A DNA stretch of 64,000 nt, taken from positions 62,001-126,000 of the forward strand of contig NZ_VZOV01000002.1 of NCBI RefSeq assembly GCF_008801915.1, in the 5' to 3' direction. Made by a program: the position numbers and the translations under genes. The notes under the pieces are model-generated. The model was not told the origin of the DNA. It saw only the letters and a program-made list of their open reading frames with translations, and made no database searches. Source of the stretch: Cupriavidus gilardii (GTDB lineage: Bacteria; Pseudomonadota; Gammaproteobacteria; Burkholderiales; Burkholderiaceae). Positions 52,535 to 61,602 of this stretch are shown one piece after another (position 1 is the stretch's first letter; each line of letters starts with the position of its first letter).

Positions 52535-53335
52535 ATGGATATTCGCAAACTGCAACGCGCCATCGTCGATGGCCTCGAGGACGTCAAGGCACAGGACATC
52601 AAGGTGTTCGACACCACGCACCTGACCGAACTGTTCGACCGCGTGGTGATCGCCAGCGGCACCTCGAACCGGCAGACCAAGGCGCTGGCCGCCTCGGTGC
52701 GCGACACCGTCAAGGAGGCCGGCGGCCACATCATCGCGGTGGAAGGCATGGAGACCGGCGAATGGGTGCTGGTCGACTGCGGCGACGCGGTGGTGCATAT
52801 CCTGCAGCCGCAGCTGCGCCAGTACTACAACCTGGAAGAGATCTGGGGCGACAAGCCGGTGCGGATCAAGCTCGGCGCGGGCGCCAAGGGCCTGGCCAAG
52901 GCCAGCGAGCGGATGGACGAAGAGGAGGACGCCGAGGAGGCGCCGCGCACCCGCACGCGCCGCGCCGTCGGCGAACGCCCGGCGCTGGCCCGCCTGCCCG
53001 AAGGCATGAAGGAGCCGTCGCCGCCGATGGGCCACGAGGACACCGACCCGGACGCGATCGCCACGCAACGCAAGCCGGTCGCGCGCGCCCGCACCACCAG
53101 CGTCAGCGGCGCCGCGCCGGCGCGCAAGGCTCCGGCCCGCACGGGCACCGGCAGCGGTGCCGCGCGCAAGACGGCGGCCAAGACCGCCACGAAGACGGCC
53201 ACCAAGACGGCCACCAAGACGGCGGCAAAGACGGGAACCGGTACCGGCGCCCGCACCGCGGCCAGGACCACCGCCACGCGCAGCGCCGCCGCCAAGACCG
53301 CGGCGCCGCGCAAGCGCGCCACCCGCTCGGCCTGA
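52535..53335 (+). CDS. rsfS: Ribosomal silencing factor RsfS with a long histone-like tail
   Basis: RsfS binds ribosomal protein uL14 and blocks subunit joining in stationary phase. The first 120 residues are the whole family ([61 protein letters not shown]). They are followed by about 145 extra residues: an acidic Glu/Asp/Arg region and then, from about 190, a Lys/Thr/Ala-rich tail with repeated KTAT and KTAA units and basic SRA/TRS ends. The tail resembles AlgP or histone-H1-like sequences and could bind nucleic acid. That is inference. Confidence 0.95.
   Translation: MDIRKLQRAIVDGLEDVKAQDIKVFDTTHLTELFDRVVIASGTSNRQTKALAASVRDTVKEAGGHIIAVEGMETGEWVLVDCGDAVVHILQPQLRQYYNLEEIWGDKPVRIKLGAGAKGLAKASERMDEEEDAEEAPRTRTRRAVGERPALARLPEGMKEPSPPMGHEDTDPDAIATQRKPVARARTTSVSGAAPARKAPARTGTGSGAARKTAAKTATKTATKTATKTAAKTGTGTGARTAARTTATRSAAAKTAAPRKRATRSA
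53165..53235 (+). repeat. 12-base tandem units in the rsfS tail
   Basis: Units of the form AAGACGGCCACC recur about five times in the rsfS 3' region and encode K-T-A-T. The array keeps frame, so copy-number changes would shorten or lengthen the tail only. Confidence 0.7.
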
Positions 53336-53366
53336 GCCGCCCCCGCTCCCGCAGCAGCGCGTCGCC

Positions 53367-53837
53367 GTGCAGTTGCTGATCGTCGCGGTCGGGCACAAGA
53401 TGCCGGCCTGGATCGAGTCCGGCTTCGCCGAGTATGCCAAGCGCATGCCGCCGGAGCTGCGTATCGTGCTGCGCGAAATCAAGCCCGAGGCGCGTACCGC
53501 CAGCAATAACGCGGCGACCGTGATGCAGCGCGAGGCCGCGCGCATCGAGGCCGCGCTGCCGCGCCAGTGCCGCATCGTCGCACTGGACGAACGCGGCCGC
53601 GACCTGACCACGATGCAGCTGGCCGAGCAGCTGACCGGCTGGCAGCGCGAGGGCGGCGACGTCGCCTTCCTGATCGGCGGGGCCGACGGGCTCGATCCGG
53701 CGCTGAAGGCGCGCGCGCAGACGCTGCTGCGGCTGTCCAGCCTGACGCTGCCGCACGGCATGGTGCGCGTGCTGCTGGCCGAGCAGCTGTACCGCGCCTG
53801 GACGGTCACGCAGAACCACCCTTACCATCGGGTCTGA
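53367..53837 (+). CDS. rlmH: 23S rRNA pseudouridine-1915 N3-methyltransferase
   Basis: The 156-residue SPOUT enzyme methylates pseudouridine 1915 of 23S rRNA. Marks are [22 protein letters not shown] at the start, [11 protein letters not shown] and [18 protein letters not shown] in the knot, and the C-terminal HPYHRV. The start is a GTG at 53367, which gives the standard length; no ATG is near. It begins 31 bases after rsfS, as in most bacteria with this pair. Confidence 0.96.
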   Translation: MQLLIVAVGHKMPAWIESGFAEYAKRMPPELRIVLREIKPEARTASNNAATVMQREAARIEAALPRQCRIVALDERGRDLTTMQLAEQLTGWQREGGDVAFLIGGADGLDPALKARAQTLLRLSSLTLPHGMVRVLLAEQLYRAWTVTQNHPYHRV

Positions 53838-53918
53838 TCCCGCTCCCCGGTATCAACCGGCGTTCCATCCCGTCGTTCCACCCTTGTCCCTGAGCGCGCC
53901 CGCCGCGCCCGTGCCACC

Positions 53919-54524
53919 GTGCTCCACGACGTCCTCTACCTCGCCTCCCAAAGCCCCCGCCGCCGCGAACTGCTGACGCAGCTCGGCGTGTCCTACCAGT
54001 TGCTGCTGCCCGACGACGACGAAGACGCGGAGGCGCTCGAAGCGGTGCTGCCCGGCGAGACGCCGGACGACTATGTGCAGCGGGTCTGCGCGCTGAAGGC
54101 CGAGGCCGCACTGCGCCGCCGCGAACGCCGCGCGTTGCCCGACGCCCCGATCCTGACCTCCGACACCACGGTCTGCCTGGGCGGGCGCATCCTCGGCAAA
54201 CCCGAGCATGCCGACGACGCCGCGGCGATGCTGGCGGCGCTGTCCGGCACCACGCATCGCGTGCTGACCGCGGTGACCGTGGTCTCGACCCTCGGCGCGC
54301 ACCATGCGCTGTCGATCTCCGAGGTCAGTTTCCGCGCGATGCGGGAGGACGAGATCGCCCGCTACGTGGCCAGCGGCGAGCCGCTCGGCAAGGCCGGCGC
54401 GTATGGCATCCAGGGCCGCGCCGCCGAGTTCGTGCAGCGGATCGCGGGGAGCTATTCGGGTATCATGGGCCTGCCCCTGTTCGAGACGGCAGCACTGTTG
54501 CGACAGGCCGGCCTGCGCTTCTGA
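53919..54524 (+). CDS. maf: Maf-type nucleotide pyrophosphatase (YhdE group)
   Basis: The 201-residue protein is a Maf/YhdE-like nucleoside triphosphate pyrophosphatase. It opens with [19 protein letters not shown] and has [16 protein letters not shown] with the catalytic Asp, and [24 protein letters not shown]. The Asp/Thr set and the [10 protein letters not shown] turn fit the dTTP/UTP-hydrolysing YhdE branch. The start is a GTG at 53919. It sits between rlmH and rng, a conserved order. Confidence 0.94.
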   Translation: MLHDVLYLASQSPRRRELLTQLGVSYQLLLPDDDEDAEALEAVLPGETPDDYVQRVCALKAEAALRRRERRALPDAPILTSDTTVCLGGRILGKPEHADDAAAMLAALSGTTHRVLTAVTVVSTLGAHHALSISEVSFRAMREDEIARYVASGEPLGKAGAYGIQGRAAEFVQRIAGSYSGIMGLPLFETAALLRQAGLRF

Positions 54525-54663
54525 AGCGCACCGCCACGCAACGCCGAGCAAGGCGCCGGTTCGCCCGCCGACCGCGCCGCACGGCATCCAGGGGACCAAC
54601 CTGCTCCGCCGCGACGGATCACCGTCGGCGGAGCCAGCCAGCCGGCGACGGATCGCACACAAC

Positions 54664-56127
54664 ATGACCGAAGACATCCTCGTCAATATCACCCCGCAGG
54701 AAACGCGCGTGGCCATCGTGCAGCAGGCCGCGGTGCAGGAGCTTCATGTCGAGCGCACGCTGACGCGCGGACTGGTCGGCAATATCTATCTGGGCAAGGT
54801 CGTGCGCGTGCTGCCCGGCATGCAATCGGCCTTCATCGACATCGGGCTGGAGCGCGCCGCCTTCCTGCACGTTGCCGATATCTGGCACCGGCGCGAACCG
54901 GACCGCAACGGCAGCACGCAGCTGGCGATCGAGAAGACGCTGTTCGAAGGCCAGGCGCTGATGGTGCAGGTGATCAAGGACCCGATCGGCACCAAGGGCG
55001 CGCGGCTGTCGACCCAGGTCAGCATCGCCGGCCGTACGCTGGTCTATCTGCCGCAGGACCCGCATATCGGCATCTCGCAGCGCATCGAGGGCGAGGTCGA
55101 TCGCGAGGCGCTGCGCGCCCGCGTGCAGGGGCTGGTGCCCGAGGACGAGCGCGGCGGCTTCATCGTGCGCACCATCGCCGAGGAGGCGACCGACGAGGAG
55201 CTCGGCAACGACATCGCCTATCTGCGCAAGATCTGGGGCGCGATCCGGCTCAACGCCACCACGCTGCCGGCGCCCAGCCTGCTGTATCAGGATCTGAGCC
55301 TGGCGCAGCGCGTGCTGCGCGATTTCGTCAACGACGCCACCGGCGTGATTCAGGTCGACTCGCGCGAGAACTACCAGAAGCTGGTCGAGTTCGCGCAGGA
55401 ATACACGCCGGCGGTGCTGCCGCGGCTGTCGCACTACACCGGCGAGCGGCCGATCTTCGACCTGTTCAATATCGACGCGGAGATCGAGCGCGCGCTGTCG
55501 CGGCGCGTCGACCTGAAGTCCGGCGGGTATCTGATGATCGACCAGACCGAGGCGATGACGACGATCGACGTCAACACCGGCGGCTATGTCGGCGCGCGCA
55601 ATTTCGACGACACGATCTTCAAGACCAATCTCGAGGCGGCGCACACGATCGCGCGCCAGCTGCGGCTGCGCAACCTGGGCGGCATCATCATCATCGACTT
55701 CATCGATATGGAGAACGCGGAGCACCGCGACGCGGTGCTGTCGGAACTGAAGCGCGCGCTGTCGCGCGACCGCACCCGCATCACCGTCAACGGCTTCTCG
55801 CAGCTGGGCCTGGTCGAGATGACCCGCAAGCGCACGCGCGAATCGCTGGCGCACGTGCTGTGCGAGCAGTGCCCGGTCTGCCAGGGCAAGGGGCAGGTCA
55901 AGACGCCGCGCACGGTGTGCTACGAGATCCTGCGCGAGATCATGCGCGAGTCGCGCCAGTTCAATCCGCGCGAGTTCCGCATCCTGGCCTCGCAGGAAGT
56001 GATCGACCTCTTCCTCGAAGAGGAAAGCCAGCACATGGCGATGCTCGGCGACTTCATCGGCAAGCCGATTTCGCTGCAGGTCGAATCGACCTTCCATCAG
56101 GAGCAGTACGACATCATCCTGATGTAG
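54664..56127 (+). CDS. rng: Ribonuclease G
   Basis: The 487-residue endoribonuclease matures 16S and 23S rRNA and degrades mRNA. It has an S1 domain within the first 130 residues (GNIYLGKVVRVLPGMQSAFIDIG), the catalytic-site segments TTIDVNTGGYVG and IIIIDFIDM with the Mg-binding aspartates, and the Zn-link cysteines in CEQCPVC. Length is that of RNase G and it lacks the C-terminal scaffold of RNase E. The ATG at 54664 is the family start. It closes the yebC-to-rng block. Confidence 0.96.
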   Translation: MTEDILVNITPQETRVAIVQQAAVQELHVERTLTRGLVGNIYLGKVVRVLPGMQSAFIDIGLERAAFLHVADIWHRREPDRNGSTQLAIEKTLFEGQALMVQVIKDPIGTKGARLSTQVSIAGRTLVYLPQDPHIGISQRIEGEVDREALRARVQGLVPEDERGGFIVRTIAEEATDEELGNDIAYLRKIWGAIRLNATTLPAPSLLYQDLSLAQRVLRDFVNDATGVIQVDSRENYQKLVEFAQEYTPAVLPRLSHYTGERPIFDLFNIDAEIERALSRRVDLKSGGYLMIDQTEAMTTIDVNTGGYVGARNFDDTIFKTNLEAAHTIARQLRLRNLGGIIIIDFIDMENAEHRDAVLSELKRALSRDRTRITVNGFSQLGLVEMTRKRTRESLAHVLCEQCPVCQGKGQVKTPRTVCYEILREIMRESRQFNPREFRILASQEVIDLFLEEESQHMAMLGDFIGKPISLQVESTFHQEQYDIILM

Positions 56128-56223
56128 CGCAACCCGTCCGGATTTCCACTAGGGTCTGACCGCATGTCATTGCCGCCGCGATCCCCTATAACGAATGCAG
56201 GAATGGCACGGCAGGAGCGGACC

Positions 56224-56778
56224 ATGACGGGGCGGCAAGCGACGAGGGCCGGACTGGCCTGGACCTGGCAAGGCGCGCCGTGGGTGGGCGCGATGCTGAT
56301 CGCAATCTGCGGCATCCAGGGCTGCGCGCCCGTGCAGGAACTGGCCAAACGCGCGCCCTCGTTGCCGCCGGCCGCGCCCGAACGCCAGGTTACCCCTGCC
56401 CCGCCGCCACCGATCGCTGCGCGCGTGATCGAACTGGCCGGCTACTGCAGCCGTACCGAGGACGACGGCTTTCGCGAAGAGGCGCGGGTGCGCGTGATCG
56501 CCAACGAGGTACAGGCGCTGAACTGGAAGCTGTGGGTGCCGCGGCGCCGCGGCTCGTGCGCCTTCGATCTGAGCGAATTCCGGCAGGTCCAGAAGGCCCC
56601 GCATATCGAGCTGGTCGCACGCGACGACAGCGGCTGCAAGCTGATGGTCTGGCAGGATCCGCGGCGCGTCACGCTGGCGCATGCCAACTGCCAGAAGCGC
56701 TGCACGCCGGGAATCTACGAGGAAGCGTGGCCGGTGATGTTCGACCCGGGCAGCGGCATGTGCGCGCAGGTCAAATAG
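56224..56778 (+). CDS. Predicted lipoprotein of unknown function
   Basis: The 184-residue product has a basic N-terminus, a hydrophobic helix and a possible lipobox ending in IQGC (near residue 38). A Pro-rich linker leads to a domain with paired cysteines (GYCSRTEDDGF, GSCAFDLSEF, SGCKLMV, NCQKRCTPG) that could form disulphides in the periplasm. The ATG at 56224 follows GGAGCGG; 56164 is a longer option. It is next to two other small envelope proteins. I do not recognise the family. Confidence 0.6.
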   Translation: MTGRQATRAGLAWTWQGAPWVGAMLIAICGIQGCAPVQELAKRAPSLPPAAPERQVTPAPPPPIAARVIELAGYCSRTEDDGFREEARVRVIANEVQALNWKLWVPRRRGSCAFDLSEFRQVQKAPHIELVARDDSGCKLMVWQDPRRVTLAHANCQKRCTPGIYEEAWPVMFDPGSGMCAQVK

Positions 56779-56820
56779 GGCGGCAATCAGGGCGGCAATC
56801 AGGGGGGCAATCAGGGCGGA
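56778..56820 (+). repeat. 12-base tandem repeats after the lipoprotein gene
   Basis: GGGCGGCAATCA occurs at 56778 and 56790, then GGGGGGCAATCA at 56802, then a partial copy at 56814. The array starts within the lipoprotein's TAG stop region and could, by slippage, alter the distance to the next gene only. Confidence 0.7.
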
Positions 56821-56877
56821 ACCTCGCCGCGCACCGGCCGGCCTGAACCGCGACCGTCGCCGGCGCCGTGCGAGCGA

Positions 56878-57372
56878 TCATTCGGCCCGACCGCCGCCGG
56901 TGCCGCCAGTTCGCGGCCGATGCATATCAAGGTTGCCAGCCGCGCCAGGCAGCTTGCCGGCCACGTATCCGAGCGCCGCGCACATCCCCACCAACGCAAC
57001 GATCCCCGCTGCCGCGAAGAGGGCGGGGATCGCCATGCCAGTCATGACGAGGGCACAGACGATGCCGCCAACCACCGCGCCCTGCGCTACCCTGACCAGC
57101 ACGCGGCCAACAATGCGACCGGCGCCCGGCACCGGAGCCTGCGGCATGCCGCGCGCCCGCACGAGCCACCAGAGCCCGCTCTTGAGCCGCTCCGCCAGCC
57201 GGGGCGCTGCCGGAGCCTGCGGCGCCTGCCATGCGGGCAACAGCGGCGCGGCTTGCTGGGCGCCAACCGCGGGGGCGTTGCGGGGCGCTCGGCCCAGATG
57301 GGACGGCACGGACACCGTGCGCGTGGGTTGCGATGGCGATTGCGGGAGACTAACGCGGTGCCCGACTCTCAT
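56878..57372 (-). CDS. Membrane protein of unknown function
   Basis: The 164-residue protein has a Ser/Pro/Ala-rich N-terminal half (to about residue 65) without signal peptide. A basic segment (RLKSGLWWLVRARG) comes next, then a strongly hydrophobic stretch with glycines (VGGIVCALVMTGMAIPALFAAAGIVALVGMCAALGYV split over two helices), and a short polar tail. The disordered start and two-helix end fit a membrane-inserting or secreted protein, but no known family is evident. A long hairpin lies about 40 bases upstream of the ATG at 57372. Confidence 0.5.
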   Translation of the reverse strand: MRVGHRVSLPQSPSQPTRTVSVPSHLGRAPRNAPAVGAQQAAPLLPAWQAPQAPAAPRLAERLKSGLWWLVRARGMPQAPVPGAGRIVGRVLVRVAQGAVVGGIVCALVMTGMAIPALFAAAGIVALVGMCAALGYVAGKLPGAAGNLDMHRPRTGGTGGGRAE

Positions 57373-57411
57373 GTGGCGGCCTCGATGTTGGCGAATTGAC
57401 TGGGGAAGGAT

Positions 57412-57442
57412 GCGGTGATCCGGTTCGGCGAACCGTCACCGC
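57412..57442. other. Long hairpin upstream of the unknown membrane protein
   Basis: GCGGTGA (57412-57418) pairs with TCACCGC (57436-57442) and CGGTTCG (57421-57427) with CGAACCG (57429-57435), with a 2-base bulge between the two parts. The whole 31-base structure is nearly all paired. It could be an operator for the minus-strand gene or a transcript end from the right. Confidence 0.5.
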
Positions 57443-57519
57443 AAGCAAGACCCGGATCATCCGCAATCGAGGCCGCGGTTGCTTTCGCAATCGCCGTGCC
57501 CTATTGCAATTGGTCCACC

Positions 57520-57545
57520 AACGTCGGCATTGGCATGCCGACGTT
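57520..57545 (-). terminator. Hairpin at the stop of the I78-like lipoprotein gene
   Basis: AACGTCGGCAT (57520-57530) and ATGCCGACGTT (57535-57545) form an 11-bp stem with a TGGC loop, directly at the stop codon. No T-run follows on the minus strand, so it may be a mRNA 3' stabiliser as much as a terminator. Confidence 0.5.
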
Positions 57546-57919
57546 CAGCCGCGCTTGACCCAGACCACGAGCCCACCCGCGATGCCGAGCGTGCGGCGGT
57601 CCGGACGGTAATCCATGGTGCCGGGAAACTGCTGCGCGTCGCGCTGGCCGATGCGCCAGGCGCAGCCGTCCAGCAGCGCGATCGCCTCGGCCTCGGGCTT
57701 GCCGACCAGCGCGTCGTCGGCGAGCTTGTCGGCGGCGCAGCCTTGCGGCGTGGCCGCGCCTCCCATCGGCGGCGGCGGCGGGCCAGGCGGCGGTTCGCTG
57801 GCGCAGGCGGTCAGCATGGCCGCGCCGGCAGCGGCGCCAGCCAGCCGGCCCAGGCCACCGAGGCCAATCCAGCGCGAAAGCAGGCGGGAAACAAGCGATC
57901 GGTCGACGATCCGGTGCAT
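57545..57919 (-). CDS. I78-type peptidase-inhibitor-like lipoprotein
   Basis: The 124-residue protein has a signal peptide with lipobox TAC (near residue 39), a Pro-rich linker, and a small C-terminal domain of the inhibitor I78 family. Its marks are CAADKLADDALVGKPEAEAIALL, then GTMDYRPDRRTLGI, which matches the T-M-D-Y-R-x-D-R core, ending VVWVKRG. I78 members inhibit serine proteases in a few characterised cases; envelope protection is a guess. The ATG at 57919 follows AAGGAGA. It is in a cluster of small envelope proteins. Confidence 0.78.
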   Translation of the reverse strand: MHRIVDRSLVSRLLSRWIGLGGLGRLAGAAAGAAMLTACASEPPPGPPPPPMGGAATPQGCAADKLADDALVGKPEAEAIALLDGCAWRIGQRDAQQFPGTMDYRPDRRTLGIAGGLVVWVKRG

Positions 57920-58039
57920 GCAATCTCCTTGCAGGTCGATGGCGGACAGCGTGTGCCGCCGGGAGTCATGGGGGCCTTGGTCATCAGGGCAGTGACCACG
58001 ACGGCCGTGGCGAGAACGGCCGTGGTCGGGACGGCGTCG

Positions 58040-58669
58040 TCAGGACGACTTTGCCTTGGGCACGCGCCCCATCAGGAAGAACTCGTCGTTGGGGCGCATG
58101 CCGATGGTGTTGGCCATGCGGTTCGACAGGCCGAAGAAGGCGGTGATCGCGGCGATATCCCAGGCGTCCTCGTCGGAGAAGCCGTGCGGGCGCAGCGCGT
58201 CGAAGTCCGCCTCGTCGATCTCGTGCGAGGCCTGGCAGACCTTCATCGCGAAATCGAGCATCGCGCGCTGCCGCGGCGGCAGGTCGGCCTTGCGGTAATT
58301 GACCGCGACCTGGTCGGCCAGCAGCGGCTTCTTCTCGTAGATGCGCAGGATCGCGCCGTGCGCGACCACGCAATAGAGGCACTGGTTGACGCCGGAGGTG
58401 GCGACCACGATCATCTCGCGCTCGCCCTTGGTCAGCCCGCCCTCCTTGTCCATCAGCGCGTCGTGATAGGCGAAGAAGGCGCGAAACTCGGCCGGCCGGT
58501 GCGCCAGCGCGAGAAAGACATTGGGCACGAAGCCCGCCTTCTCCTGCACCGCCAGGATCCGCTCGCGGATATCGTCGGGGACCTGCTCCAGTGTCGGCAC
58601 GGGGTAGCGGCTGATCGGCTTGTCGGCCGATGCAGTCGAGGACGGACTGGCTTGCTGCGATTCGCTCAT
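58040..58669 (-). CDS. AhpD-like carboxymuconolactone-decarboxylase-family peroxidase-related protein
   Basis: The 209-residue protein belongs to the alkylhydroperoxidase-like CMD family. Its core helix carries the redox pair Cys-Leu-Tyr-Cys in NQCLYCVVAHGA with the following His, and the usual partner GEREMIVVATSGV precedes it. AhpD-like proteins reduce peroxides through such a CxxC. The ATG at 58669 follows GAGGAGA. It is alone on the minus strand with msbA behind it. Specific electron donor is unknown. Confidence 0.88.
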   Translation of the reverse strand: MSESQQASPSSTASADKPISRYPVPTLEQVPDDIRERILAVQEKAGFVPNVFLALAHRPAEFRAFFAYHDALMDKEGGLTKGEREMIVVATSGVNQCLYCVVAHGAILRIYEKKPLLADQVAVNYRKADLPPRQRAMLDFAMKVCQASHEIDEADFDALRPHGFSDEDAWDIAAITAFFGLSNRMANTIGMRPNDEFFLMGRVPKAKSS

Positions 58670-58837
58670 CGTGGTCTCCTCGGTGGGTTCCGGTTGATCC
58701 GGCTGTCGGCATGGCCCCGCGCGGTGTGCGGGGGCCTGCGACAGTATCGGCCAGCCACGGCGGCACGCCAAGCCTCGCCGGCCGGCGGCTAAGCGCGCGG
58801 CCGGTTTACTGCGAGGCCGGCTTACTGCGAGGCCAAC

Positions 58838-60595
58838 TTACTGCGTCGCGAACTGGATCCGGTGCAGCCCGGCGTACAACCCGTTGGCGGCCAGCAGTTC
58901 GGCATGGGTGCCGTGCTCGGCGATGCGGCCCTGGTCCAGCACCGCGATGCGGTCGGCGTTCTCGATGGTCGACAGCCGGTGCGCGATCACCAGCGTGGTA
59001 CGGCCGACCATCAGCGATTCGAGCGCGGCCTGGACCTGGCGCTCGGACTCGGAGTCCAGCGCCGAGGTGGCCTCGTCCAGGATCAGGATTGGCGCGTCCT
59101 TGTACAGCGCACGCGCGATCGCCAGGCGCTGGCGCTGCCCGCCGGACAGCTTCATGCCGTTGTCGCCGATATTGGTCTGCAGGCCCTCGGGCAACGCCTT
59201 GACGACGTCGGTCAGATAGGCGGCTTCCAGCGCGCGTTCGACCCGCGCCGTGTCGATCTGATCGGCCGAGTGCACGCCATAGGCCACGTTGGCCGCGACG
59301 GTGTCGTTGAACAGCACCACGTCCTGGCTGACGAAGGCGATCTGGCGGCGCAGGTCCTTCAGCGCCAGCGCATCGAGCGGCTGGCCATCGAGCAGGATGC
59401 GTCCTTCGGTCGGGTCGAAGAAGCGCGGCACCAGATTGACCAGCGTGGTCTTGCCGCTGCCCGACGGGCCGACCAGCGCCAGCACCTCGCCCGGGCTCAC
59501 GCGCAGCGACACGTCCTGCAGCGCCGGCCGCCCGGCATCGCCGTAGCGGAAGCCGACGCGCTCGAACACCAGCTCGCCGCGCGCGCGCTCCAGCGGCAGT
59601 CCGCCATGCTGCGGCTCGACCGGCTCGTCGATCAGCCGGAAGATCATTTCGGCGGCGGTCATGCCGCGCGTCAGCGGCTGGTTGATGTCCGTCAGATGCT
59701 TCAGCGGCGAGATCAGCAGCAGCATCGCCATCACGAAGCCGGTGAAGCCGCCGATGGTGGTCTGATTGCCCTGCGCCTGCACCATCGCGATGGTGATGAT
59801 CACCGACAGCGCCAGCGCCGCCAGGAACGCGGTGACCGGCTGATTCAGCCCGCCCGCGACCGCCATCCGCATCGAGTAGTTCTTCAGCCGCTCGGCCATC
59901 GCGCGAAAGCGCGCCAGTTCGTAGGTCTCGCCGCCGTGCAGCTTGACCACCTTGAAACCGCCGGCCGCTTCCTCGACGACGTAGGCGGCGCTGTTGGTCA
60001 GCGTCTGGTGCTCGCGGTTGAGCTTGCGCAGGCGCCGGTTGATCTTCGACATCAGGTAGCCGATCACCGGCAGGATCACCGCCACGATCAGCGTCAGCCG
60101 CCAATTCGTGTAGAACAGGTAGATCAACAGCGCGACCACGGTCAGCGAGTCCCGCACCAGCGTGATGAACACGCTGGTCAGGATCTGCAGCACCTGGTTG
60201 ACCTCGAAGATCACCGCATTGATCAGCGACGCCGCGGTATTGCGATGGAAGAACATCGCGGGCACATGCAGCATCCGCTCGAACATCTGCAGCCGCATCT
60301 TCAGCAGCACGCGGTTGGAGATCAGGCTCAGCAGATAGCCCGAGGCGAACTGCGCCAGGCCGCGAATCAGCGCGACGCCGGTCAGGATCGCCGGCACATG
60401 CCAAAGCTTGCCGGCGTAGTCACCGCCGAAGCCCTTGTCCAGCAGATCGTTGACGACCTTGGGGATCACCCCTTCGCTGGCGGCCACGACGGCCATCGCG
60501 ACGATGGCGGCGATAAAGATGCGCAACTCCGGGCGCAGGTAGGACCAGAGTCGGGCGGGTATGGTTTGCACACCTGGCGTCGATGGGCGGGACAA
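58838..60595 (-). CDS. msbA: Lipid A export ABC transporter MsbA
   Basis: The 585-residue half transporter has six membrane helices in the first 310 residues (with [16 protein letters not shown]) and an ATPase domain with Walker A (GPSGSGKTT), signature ([12 protein letters not shown]) and Walker B ([13 protein letters not shown]). MsbA flips core-lipid A across the inner membrane. A TTG at 60595, five bases after AAGGAG, gives the standard length; a GTG at 60658 would add 21 unmatched residues. It is divergent from two LPS-type glycosyltransferase genes, so an LPS role is well supported. Confidence 0.92.
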   Translation of the reverse strand: MSRPSTPGVQTIPARLWSYLRPELRIFIAAIVAMAVVAASEGVIPKVVNDLLDKGFGGDYAGKLWHVPAILTGVALIRGLAQFASGYLLSLISNRVLLKMRLQMFERMLHVPAMFFHRNTAASLINAVIFEVNQVLQILTSVFITLVRDSLTVVALLIYLFYTNWRLTLIVAVILPVIGYLMSKINRRLRKLNREHQTLTNSAAYVVEEAAGGFKVVKLHGGETYELARFRAMAERLKNYSMRMAVAGGLNQPVTAFLAALALSVIITIAMVQAQGNQTTIGGFTGFVMAMLLLISPLKHLTDINQPLTRGMTAAEMIFRLIDEPVEPQHGGLPLERARGELVFERVGFRYGDAGRPALQDVSLRVSPGEVLALVGPSGSGKTTLVNLVPRFFDPTEGRILLDGQPLDALALKDLRRQIAFVSQDVVLFNDTVAANVAYGVHSADQIDTARVERALEAAYLTDVVKALPEGLQTNIGDNGMKLSGGQRQRLAIARALYKDAPILILDEATSALDSESERQVQAALESLMVGRTTLVIAHRLSTIENADRIAVLDQGRIAEHGTHAELLAANGLYAGLHRIQFATQ

Positions 60596-60795
60596 GAACA
60601 CTCCTTCGGAATAATCAGAGGCACCGGTGAGCCCGGGCCGGGGACCGGAAGCGGGCACCGGCGGGGTCGGCGCGGCGCAGGGGCCGGCAGGGGCCGGGGT
60701 ACAATGGCGCCGCGCTCGACCGGGGCGATACCGTGCCGATGGCGGTCGGATCGCGGCTCGGTCGCGTCAATACAGCAGGCCATACGACCACGTCA

Positions 60796-61554
60796 ATGAA
60801 ACTCTCCGTCGTCATCATCACCCGCAACGAAGCCCACAATATCCAGGCCTGTCTGGAGAGCGTGAAGTGGTGTGACGAGGCGATTATAGTGGATTGCATG
60901 AGCGCGGACGCCACCCCGGCGATTGCCCGGGACATGGGCGCGCGCGTGATCCAGACCGAAGACTGGCCCGGCTTCGGGCCGCAGAAGAATCGCGCGGTCG
61001 ACGCCGCGACGGGCGACTGGATCCTCAGCATCGATGCCGACGAGCGCGTCAGCCCGGCGCTGCGCGACGAGATCCTCGCCGCGATCGCCACTGACAGCGC
61101 CGACGGCTACGAAATGCCGCGGCTGTCGCAATTCTGCGGCCGCTTCATCCGCCATGGCGGCTGGTATCCCGACTATGTGACGCGGCTCGTGCGCCGAGGC
61201 CATGGGCGCTTCAGCGATGCGCTGGTGCACGAGAGCCTGATCGTGCAGGGCCGGCTCGGCCGGCTGCGCGAACCGCTGACGCACTACAGCTATCGCGACT
61301 ACTCCGACGTGCTGCGCAAGATCGACAGCTATTCGTCGGCCGGCGCGCGCCAGGCATTCAGCCGCGGCAAGCGTTCGTCGCCCCTGGCCGCCGCGGGCCA
61401 CGGCCTGTGGGCCTTCGTGCGGACCTGGCTGCTTCGCCGCAGCATTCTCGACGGCGCCGAGGGCTTCGGCGTCGCGCTGATGAACGCGCAGGCGAGCTAT
61501 TACAAATATCTGAAGCTGTGGTACCTGGGCCGGCAGCAGGCCGGCGGCCAATGA
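60796..61554 (+). CDS. Family 2 glycosyltransferase, LPS core type (WaaE/KdtX-like)
   Basis: The 252-residue GT2 enzyme starts MKLSVVIITRNEAHNIQAC and carries a D-x-D-like metal site in WILSIDADERVS. The GWYPDYVTRLVRR and HYSYRDYSDVLRKIDSYS segments are typical of the WaaE/KdtX group, which adds a glucose to the inner core heptose. No signal peptide is seen; a hydrophobic patch near the C-terminus may hold it to the membrane. The ATG at 60796 is used; the open frame continues upstream without a ribosome site. The next gene, another transferase, starts 48 bases later. Confidence 0.88.
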   Translation: MKLSVVIITRNEAHNIQACLESVKWCDEAIIVDCMSADATPAIARDMGARVIQTEDWPGFGPQKNRAVDAATGDWILSIDADERVSPALRDEILAAIATDSADGYEMPRLSQFCGRFIRHGGWYPDYVTRLVRRGHGRFSDALVHESLIVQGRLGRLREPLTHYSYRDYSDVLRKIDSYSSAGARQAFSRGKRSSPLAAAGHGLWAFVRTWLLRRSILDGAEGFGVALMNAQASYYKYLKLWYLGRQQAGGQ

Positions 61555-61602
61555 ACGGCCGCCCATGACCCCGGCTTTCCTTCCGTCCCGATATCCGTGT
61601 CC

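Noticed and set aside
57373..57545. hrp-type (TTCG-N16-TTCG) box upstream of the unknown membrane protein
   Set aside because: The two TTCG copies on the minus strand are about 33 bases apart, not 16, so the type III secretion link suggested by the disordered N-terminus has no support.
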